Source: Anodontia alba
Taxonomy: Eukaryota > Mollusca > Bivalvia > Lucinida > Lucinidae
Length of the DNA: 64,000 bases
Assembly (NCBI GenBank): GCA_964016985.1
Contig: OZ024825.1
Span: forward strand, 2,787,501 to 2,851,500
Direction: 5' to 3'
Shown: piece by piece, positions 57,278-64,000 of the stretch
Layout of the letters: each line of letters begins with the position of its first letter
Position numbering within the stretch: position 1 is the stretch's first letter
Notes under the pieces: generated by a model
The model's input: the letters and a program-made list of their open reading frames with translations, nothing else
Databases searched by the model: none
What the model was told of the DNA's origin: nothing
Translations under genes and position numbers: made by a program

Positions 57278-57508
57278 TCTTTGAGCGGACATTTCTCAGT
57301 GCAGCAGATGATCACGATATTTCGTCTGCTGAATATAAAGAGGAGAGAGGACACCGTACACAGATTGTTCAACAGTAATATTGACGGGAAAAGATTCTCC
57401 ATGTTTACCGACAAGGATGTGAACACTTTGGAGTACTGAACCCTATACTGACGTATTTTAGAGACAGGAGTATTACCCTGTGAAGAAACCGCCACAATTC
57501 ATGTTATA
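57278..57508 (+). pseudogene. Duplicated SAM exon, copy 3 (frameshifted)
   Basis: Third copy, reading GHFSVQQMITIFRLL through NIDGKRFSMFTDKD. It has inserted residues after RLLN (IKRRED) and a one-base loss in the TTAGGAGTA of copy 1 (TTGGAGTA here), so the frame ends at LEY-stop at about 57439. The remaining downstream DNA still aligns to copy 1 as far as ATGTTATAAGATG. Probably not functional unless the shortened end is tolerated. Confidence 0.72.
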
Positions 57509-57521
57509 AGATGACAGCTGT

Positions 57522-57775
57522 TGTCAGTTTAAGGGGACTGGATACTCCCGGGGAGGCAACCGCCAGAATTGTTTCTTTGTCGCCCTTCTGAAAATGTATC
57601 TCCTCTAAAAGGAAAGAATGTGCTCGAAAGGGGAGCAAATTCATTCCTTCTAGACCAGGTCTCTTTTCTGTAGATGTGTGGAGAGCACAAAAACAATTAC
57701 GAAGTCACAGAAGTTGTCTCCCTTGTCAAAATATGGCGGGTAATCTACCAATTTGTATCCAGTACCCTTAAACTG
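57522..57775. mobile_element. MITE family E, copy 7
   Basis: Follows SAM copy 3; AAAGGAAAGAATGTGCTCGA / GGGGAGCAAATTCATTCCTT hairpin. Confidence 0.78.
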
Positions 57776-58056
57776 AGCTAGGGATTTAATCAGGCTACTC
57801 TCTATCAGTATATGAGCTTTGTGAAGCAAAAAGGTGCATTCAGCGAATGACTAGAACAGCCAACCACGCAGTTTAATCAGAGCAGTGAATTGTGATGATG
57901 TTGTGTAGATGAACGGAATGATCTGAATCTAAGTATTTTGCATATAGTCAAAACACCATTTTCGTTCACTCACGAAAAAGGTGAATAAGATCTCCAATTA
58001 ACTGCGAGTGGATAAAGAAACAGTTTGTTTAGAAAAGGGCGGTATAAAAAATCAAT

Positions 58057-58145
58057 ACGTATTACCATACTGAATCCTGTTGTGAGTTATTTTAGGAACC
58101 GAAGGCTTGCACGTGAGAGGAAATCGACAAAGCTCATTTATACTA
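58057..58145 (+). pseudogene. Duplicated SAM exon, copy 4 (3' fragment)
   Basis: Only the end of the SAM exon remains: the sequence encodes ILNPVVSYFRNRRLARERK, matching VLNPIVTYFRDRSIASAKK of copy 1. An AATAAA at about 58714-58719 downstream could be the poly(A) signal for a transcript crossing this array; that is a guess. Confidence 0.55.
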
Positions 58146-58189
58146 TGACAGTTCGAAAATGGACCGGGCATCGCTATAAGGAGCTTCAG

Positions 58190-58360
58190 AGCATGGCCAA
58201 ACAGCAAAGGCGCAGATCAGACTGAATGTCTGAATAACTTTGCTTCTCCTCGGAATGTTTCGCAGTATCCATTGATTCTGTATAGTAAGCGGGCAGGAAC
58301 GCTGTGGTCACTGCAGGCTAATCTGGCTTTCGTTGCCTGCATGATGTGGTCTAAAATATT
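58190..58360. mobile_element. MITE family C (partial) after SAM copy 4
   Basis: GGCGCAGATCAGACTGAATG and TATCCATTGATTCTGTATAG; ends eroded. Confidence 0.5.
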
Positions 58361-59040
58361 CAGTTCATGAGACATTTGCAGAGGCTACACAGCTTATTGA
58401 TTTAAGGATTATTCAAAACATTTTGCGTCCCAATCACCTTTTGGATCATTTTGTTGTCGGACCTAGTCTATACTGGCCAGTTACGTAAACAACCGGTTAC
58501 TGTATGAAAGATTATGGTTTCCATCATACATTCATCTGTGATAAATTCTGCCAAGTTCATGCTTTTAAACATAATTTTTCTAAAGCCGGGCGAAATAGTG
58601 TTGCAAAAAATGCATACAATAACTCTTTCGATTGGGTTGTTTATATTCCTTTAGAATTCTATAAACTAGGGTATAAAATAATGTATAGTTACTGTATTTT
58701 ATATGATAAATGAGAATAAAATACTTTCAGTGTCACAGTAAATATATTGAAACGTGCCTGAACTTTACTCAAGAAGTTCTTGTGACAGATAACATGTACT
58801 GTTTAACAATAACATGAAATAATAAATGTACTGTAACGTAAGTAATTTTAATATTCAAAGTATAAAACCACAGTACGTATTAGCCTGACAGGAATAGTTA
58901 ACAAATATTATCAACTGATATAGAGGATCAGGAAATACTAGATGCTATGCGACAGACGACCCACTAAGCAATCTATAAGAAAGTCATAGGAGACAGTAAT
59001 ACATAAACCGTAAAGTGCGTTTCGAATTGATAATGAGAGA
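58361..59040 (+). other. Region between SAM-exon array and mariner
   Basis: AT-rich. A 69-codon open frame at 58504-58713 shows no recognisable motif and I do not call it. An AATAAA at about 58714 is the only poly(A)-like signal noticed. Confidence 0.35.
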
Positions 59041-59112
59041 TACGAGGGATGTTCGAAATGAATTGCTTATTTCTATCTGTATACTTTAAATTTCAAGTTA
59101 GCCCAAAAGTAC

Positions 59113-60204
59113 TCATTTCATGCCCTCGAAATACTCCCCGTGGCTAGAAATGCAAAGTTTCAGCCGATGTATCCACTTCTTGAAGGCGTCACGGTACGCT
59201 GATTTGGGCACAGTAATAAGGTACTGATGAATGGCAGATCCAAGTGCCTGTCGGGACTGGTATTTCCGCCCAGCAAGGAATGCTTTCAATTTCGGAAACA
59301 AAAAGAAATCACATGGGGCAAGGTCTGGGGAATACGGGGGGGGGGGGGGGGGGGGGGGGCGGGGGGGGTGAGGCAAAACAGTTACTTTTTCTTTCTTCAA
59401 AAACGCCGTAACTATTGCGGAGGTATGAGCTGGGGCATTGTCATGTAGAAGACGAACATGTTTAAAACCAGTGGCAGGGCGTCGTTTCTGATAATACTTT
59501 TTCAGTTTCTTCAGTACTACGTCTTTGTAGTACTTTCCGGTGATGCTTTTGCCCTTTTTCACTGGCACTTTTATTGCGACTCCTTCACCAGAGAAGAAGA
59601 TTGCATACAAAACCTTCTTTGTACTCAAAGAACGTTTGGCAATTATTGGGCGTTTGCTGTGTTTAGTGGTCCATATCTTATTGCTAACCTTTCTGACGGG
59701 CTCAAAATAATGGACCCAGGTTTCATCACCTGTGACGACATTGGCAAACTGCTTTTTGTCATATTTTGGAAACATTTGAAGCAGCTTTTTGGCCACTTTA
59801 ACCTGTTGCCTCTTTTGCTCGTCAGTCAACAGATGTGGCACCCATCTAGCAGAAATCTTTCTGATTTTCAAATGCTTCTTCAAAATAAGGTGAACCGTTG
59901 ATAGTGATATGCCTACCTTTCGTGCAATATCACGAACTGTAAATCTGGCATCTCCTTCAATGATTTCCTTTATTTTGGAAACGATTTCTTTACGAGATGC
60001 AGATTTTGGCCTACCTGATTTCGGTGCATTTTTGATGGACTCTACACCAGACTCAAATTTCTTTTTCCACCGCCGAACTGTGTCATCAGACACACAAGAA
60101 GGTCCAAAAGCAGTAGAAATTTCAGTCATCAGCTTCTTCAAAGAACAACCAAGTTTTGAGCGAGCTTTGATGTAAGCCCGTATTTCATCTTTTTGTCGAC
60201 GCTT
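59113..60204 (-). CDS. mariner transposase, start frame-broken and catalytic core expanded
   Basis: DDE/D transposase that cuts and reinserts the element at TA. Visible in order are a helix-turn-helix half (DTVRRWKKKFESG), the GRPKS linker, a second HTH (TVRDIARKVGISLSTV), the mariner WVPHLLT motif, then the catalytic Asp residues in TGDETW, LLHDNAPAH and LAPCD, and C-terminal EYFEGMK. In mariner the last two Asp are 34 residues apart. Here they are 43 apart, because the G-rich tract at 59336-59368 adds RPPPPPPPP. The frame runs back to an in-frame TAG at 60205-60207; the first in-frame ATG is 60129. An ATG at 60215 followed by VGR lies in another frame, so a small indel has probably broken the start. 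Likely inactive as read. Confidence 0.88.
   Translation of the reverse strand, partial: KRRQKDEIRAYIKARSKLGCSLKKLMTEISTAFGPSCVSDDTVRRWKKKFESGVESIKNAPKSGRPKSASRKEIVSKIKEIIEGDARFTVRDIARKVGISLSTVHLILKKHLKIRKISARWVPHLLTDEQKRQQVKVAKKLLQMFPKYDKKQFANVVTGDETWVHYFEPVRKVSNKIWTTKHSKRPIIAKRSLSTKKVLYAIFFSGEGVAIKVPVKKGKSITGKYYKDVVLKKLKKYYQKRRPATGFKHVRLLHDNAPAHTSAIVTAFLKKEKVTVLPHPPRPPPPPPPPYSPDLAPCDFFLFPKLKAFLAGRKYQSRQALGSAIHQYLITVPKSAYRDAFKKWIHRLKLCISSHGEYFEGMK
59336..59368. repeat. Poly-G tract inside the transposase frame
   Basis: Thirty-three bases, all G on the plus strand except one C. On the coding strand it gives the proline run in the catalytic domain. The net gain over a normal mariner spacing is 27 nt, so the frame is kept. 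Confidence 0.9.
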
Positions 60205-61099
60205 CTACCAACCATTTTTACTGCAGTGGTCAATGACTGCGTGTATTCAAATGGCAAATTTTATGTCTTACACTTAGTCTAACATGTACATTTATACACC
60301 ATTGTGTAGATATTGAATAACCCTATACAGGTATGTATTGGTTTTTATCGTGCCCCACGTGGATATCGAGCTAGAGGACAATAAGCAATTCATTTCGAAC
60401 ATCCCTCGTACGTTAAGAGGTGCCACCTAATACGTGATGAAAAAGAAACTACTAACTTAAAATATAATGAAATAAATTTATGGTAAGACGATAAACGATG
60501 AAAACTCTTGCAAGGAAAGCGCTTGTGAAAATTCCACGCAGAACGAGGTGAAAAAAATTATGAATCAATAACCGTTAAAATACAGTTAAATAGGTTCGCA
60601 GTAAGCACTACTCGTAAAACGGTCGTGAAAATACTAGTTAAATGCTCGGCGACATCCACTATGCATTTCGCCGGAAAGCCATAACAAGAGGGCCACGGGT
60701 CGCTCACCTGAGTGACATAGCCACTGCAGATATGCAGATGTTATGCAACATTTTCCAGTCCTGTCATCGCAACTAATGAAAAGATCATCCTTTAAGCAGT
60801 TCTTAATTTTGAAGAAGAATATTATATATGGCATGACAGTCAATGGAGCGTGATCATTTGAACAAACTCTCAATCGCATTTCAACAGTAGGATAAATGTG
60901 AAATTTGGTGGCAACTGGCTAAGTGGTTTCTGAAGAATCATGATTTTATACATGCAAACAGCACAGTGGCAGGGAAATATAATAAACATAAACAAGATGG
61001 CAGCCTTCTTGGATTTCCAATCAGAATGATTTTAGCTACTGTTGATCTACAAGTCACCTCGATACTTCCAATGAACTTTGAGTCAATTGCTCTTTCAGT

Positions 61100-63170
61100 G
61101 CAGAAGAAAAAAGTTCAAAACAGGTTTTCAAGATGGCCACCATAGCCGCAATTTGGGATTTCTTATCGCAACGATTTGAGCTATTTTTGATCTACAAGTC
61201 ACCCCAATGCTTCCTACCAAGTTTCGAGTCAATTGGCCTTTCAGTTCAGAAGAAGAAGGGAAAAATAGATTTTCAAGATGGCCGCCATCTTGGATTTCCA
61301 ATCGGAATGATTTTAGCTATTTTTATATCTACAAGTCATCCCAATGCTTCTTACCAATTTTCAAATCAACTGCCCTTTGGTTCAGGAAAATAAGCGAAAT
61401 AAAGATTTTCAAGATGGCTGTCATGGCGGCCATCTTGGATTTCTGATAGGGACGATTTTAGCTATTTTTGATCTACAGGTCACCCTGATGTTTCCTACCT
61501 AGTTTAAGAGAAGAAGTGAATAGCAGATTTTCAAGATGGCCGATGGCGGCCAGCTTGGATTTCCAATCAGAACGATTTTAGCCATTTTTAATCTATAAGT
61601 CACCCCCATGCTTCCTACCAAGTTGCAAGTCACTTGGCTTTTGGGTTTAGGAGAAGAAGCGAAAAAAAGATTTTCAAGATGGCCACCATGGCGGCCATCT
61701 TGGATTTTCGATCAGCATGAGTTTAGCTATTTTTGATCTACAAGTCGCCCATACGGCCATCTTGGATTTTCGATCAGCATGAGTTTAGCTATTTTTGATC
61801 TACAAGTCGCCCTGATGCTTCCTACCAAGTTTGTAATCAATTGGCCTTCCGATTCAGGAGAAGAAGCGAAAAATAGATTTTCAAGATGGCGGCCATCTTG
61901 GATTTCCAATTGGAACAATTTTAGCTACTTTGGATCTACAAGTCACCCCGATGCTTCCTACCAAGTTTCGAGTCAATTGGCATTTGGGGTTAGGAGAAGA
62001 AGCGAAAAATAGATTTTCAAGATGGCCGCCATGGCGGCCAGCTTGGATTTACGATCGGCACGATTTTAGCTATTTTTGATCTACAAGTCACCCCGATGCT
62101 TCCTAGCAAAGAAGGTAAGAGAAAAGTCCAGGGAGTGCCACAATCACAAACCGCAGCCCTTCCCAGACCCCAAGAGGAAGAGGAAACCGACAAATCTAAA
62201 CAAGCACAAACCGAACAAACGTACGAAAAGCACTAAGATTAGCTCTCTCTTCCCCAAGCGAGATAATCGCAATACTAAAAGGACTGAAAAACAAAAGAAC
62301 AAAATGACACACGGAAAGACATACATCAAATCGCCTCGTAGAATATACCACAAAGCAACAAAGAGTAAGACTAACACCGGGACCACCGCCTTAGAACGGT
62401 CGGTGGAGCAAACCACCGGGGGGTTTAAAGCACTTTTACAGCTAGCTAACTTCACCCTGGGTCCCGATGCTACTCTTAATACAAAAATACATAAAAATTC
62501 GGTTCGCATAAAGGCTCCCAAATCAGTCAATGCATCAAAGCGAAAATATAAAATCAAATTAATCACTATAATAAACAAAGACGAGTACTCATGGCTAATT
62601 CTACTGTATGCCAGGGTAATAGAAAACCAATAGTTGAACCACGGCGTTTGGGTCAATTGGCCTTTCGGTTCAGAAGAAGTAAAAAATAGATTTTCAAGAT
62701 GGTCGCCATGGATGGCCGCCATGGCGGCCATCTTGGATTTCCGATCGGAACGATTTTAGCTATTTTGGATCTATAAGTCACCCCAATGCTTCGTACCATG
62801 TTTGGAGTCAACTGGCTTTTGGGTGTAGGAGAAGAAGCGAAAAATAGATTTTCAATATGGCTGCTATGGCGGCCATTTTGGATTTCCGATCGGCACGATT
62901 TTAGCTATTTTTGATCTACAAGTCATCCCGATACTTCCTAGCAAGCTTGGAGTCAATTGGCCTTTCGGTTCAGGAGAAGAAGCAAAAAATATATTTTCAA
63001 GATGGCGGCCATGGTTTGGAGTCAATTGGCCTTTCGGTCCAGGAGAAGAAGCGAAATATAAATTTTTAAGATGGCAGCCATCTTGGATTTCAGATCGGAA
63101 CGATTTTAGCTGTTTTGATCTACAAGTCACCCCGCTGCTTCCTACCAAGTATCGAGTCAATTGGCCCAGG
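61100..63170 (-). repeat. Tandem array rich in AAGATGGCCGCCATGGCGGC
   Basis: Roughly eleven degenerate units containing TTTTCAAGATGGCCGCCAT, CTTGGATTTCCGATCGGAAC, GATTTTAGCTATTTTTGATC and CCCCGATGCTTCCTACCAAG. The GCCGCCATGGCGGC core is itself palindromic. Unit lengths vary between about 120 and 190 bp. Split by the insert at 62109-62647. Confidence 0.85.
62109..62647 (+). repeat. Dispersed repeat C2 inserted in the HINE-like element
   Basis: Interrupts a tandem unit between TGCTTCCTAGCAA and TTTGGGTCAATTGG. It runs from GTCCAGGGAGTGCCACAATC to AGTTGAACCACGGC. The same sequence occurs in reverse at 6310-7110 and in part at 63300-63635, so this is a mobile family of about 540 bp. No conserved reading frame shared by the copies was seen. 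Confidence 0.7.
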
Positions 63171-63299
63171 GCTGTAGGAGGAGTAGGCTTTTAAAGCAAT
63201 TGTTGACGCCGCACGACGGACGACGGACATTGACTGACCACTATAGCTCACCATTAGCATTTCGTGCTCAGGTGAGCTAAAAATATTGTGAAAATGAGA

Positions 63300-63635
63300 T
63301 CATTGTAAAAAAGATAAGAGATAAGTCCAGGGAGTGCCACAATGAACAAACATACGAAAAAGCACTAAGACTGGCTCTCTCTCCCCCAAGCGAGGTAATC
63401 GCAATGCTAAACGGACTGAAAAACACAAGAACGAAATAACACAAGGCAAGACTTAAAACAAATCGCCTCGTAGAATAAACCACAAAGCAACAAAGAGTAA
63501 GACTAACACCGGGACAACCGCCTGAGCCGGAGGGGCGAGGGGGGAGGGGGGGCTGGTGCGGGGAGTGGGTGGGTGTTAAAGCACTTTTACAGCCGACTAA
63601 CTTCACCCTGGGTTGCCGATAAAAATGCCGTTAAG
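63300..63635 (+). repeat. Dispersed repeat C2, partial copy
   Basis: Starts AGTCCAGGGAGTGCCACAAT just outside the HINE-like element and ends at TTCACCCTGGGTTGCC. It contains a G-rich expansion (63527-63570) where the 62109 copy has the AACGGTCGGTGGAGC segment. Confidence 0.7.
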
Positions 63636-64000
63636 AACTGTCATCTGAAACCCTAGCGGAAATGATAAGAACCACACAATAATAAAAAATACTATGACTT
63701 CTGTGCAATGAAATTACTTACTGTGAAAATGAACCGTTAAATGAAATGAGCTCGTTTAAAATCCTGCGATACTTTATTAGTCTTCATTCAGAGCACCGAG
63801 GATCAGGCCATCGATACATGTATTCCAGAAAAAAAAAAGAAACCTATGTGAAGAAAACTTGAAATATTTCCTGGTCAGAGAAAGTTTCGAAGTCACGCTG
63901 ACTGCTGCGGAAGCGCATATCCATACACGATAGTTGACTCATCCAAACTGGCCACTACGCGAATTAAAACTGTTTCGTAGCACCGTTTTTGCAATCAATC
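63636..64000. other. Non-repetitive sequence, no gene recognised
   Basis: No match to the repeats in this window and no convincing open frame. Somewhat higher GC than the surroundings towards the right edge; an exon of a gene beyond the window cannot be excluded. Confidence 0.3.

Larger units (their letters stand above)
59041..60410 (-). mobile_element. mariner transposon with perfect terminal repeats
   Basis: A 1.37-kb Tc1/mariner-superfamily element. The 28-bp terminal inverted repeats at 59043-59070 and 60381-60408 are exact reverse complements (CGAGGGATGTTCGAAATGAA...). Both are bounded by the TA dinucleotide (59041-59042 and 60409-60410) that mariner duplicates on insertion. Perfect repeats suggest a recent insertion. 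It lies downstream of the SAM-exon array and holds one transposase reading frame on the minus strand. Confidence 0.95.
60684..63280 (-). mobile_element. Helentron/HINE-like element, minus orientation, with a different tandem monomer
   Basis: Read on the minus strand it opens TTAGCTCACCTGAGCACGAA and closes CTCAGGTGAGCGACCCGTGG with CCTCTTG, the same ends as the 642-3302 element. Its 3' hairpin is decayed. A CGTCCGTCGTCCGTCGTGCG segment follows the start. The inside is an unrelated tandem unit (61100-63170). A separate dispersed repeat has inserted at 62109-62647. Confidence 0.6.

Noticed and set aside
58504..58713. 69-codon plus-strand frame before an AATAAA
   Set aside because: No motif, no splice context and ordinary for AT-rich DNA.
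62144..62731. 195-codon minus-strand frame, hydrophobic
   Set aside because: Lies in dispersed repeat C2; the other copies carry stops and indels in the same frame, so no conserved protein.

Overview
The window reads as animal nuclear DNA: AT-rich, intron-rich and saturated with short palindromic transposons, tRNA-derived SINEs, satellites and microsatellites. The repeat types (elements opening with GCTCACCTGAG, AAAC-tailed SINEs, many hairpin MITEs) and the coding sequences point to a bivalve mollusc. A venerid-like clam is my guess; nothing here fixes the species.

Gene 1, plus strand, about 3.7-17.6 kb, is the 3' half of a Hook gene (dynein-cargo adaptor of the FTS-Hook-FHIP complex). Four exons (3704-4007, 8752-8859, 10586-10657, 11636-11772) encode the C-terminal coiled coil and the conserved C-terminal segment, all joined in phase. 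The last of them splices in phase to a 1,054-nt exon (16546-17599). This adds about 351 acidic, low-complexity, S/T-P-rich residues that vertebrate Hook proteins, as I know them, lack. The N-terminal Hook domain lies upstream of the window.

Gene 2, plus strand, 43.5-55.3 kb, has three in-phase exons (43543-44204, 51595-51623, 55058-55329) encoding a charged coiled-coil/disordered region, a short linker and a C-terminal SAM domain. I do not recognise the family. Downstream, the SAM exon and its flank have been duplicated at least twice, with a third fragment (55.98-58.2 kb). The extra copies carry frame-breaking deletions.

The only transposon protein that is nearly complete is a mariner transposase on the minus strand (59.1-60.2 kb), inside a 1.37-kb element with perfect 28-bp terminal repeats and TA target duplications. 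Its start is frame-broken and a G tract adds nine residues to the catalytic core. A 5'-truncated LINE lies at 49.7-50.6 kb.

Most of the rest is non-coding repeat: two Helentron/HINE-like elements whose centres are tandem arrays of unrelated monomers (0.64-3.30 and 60.68-63.28 kb), a 4.7-kb array of a ~102-bp satellite (30.6-35.3 kb), a 34-bp minisatellite (7.3-8.25 kb), two higher-order mollusc-type repeats (4.2-6.0 and 46.36-47.84 kb), at least two SINE families and about ten MITE families. Several MITE families look like one superfamily: the same outer stem carries different inner hairpins. I found no operon, CRISPR array, phage or prokaryotic system.
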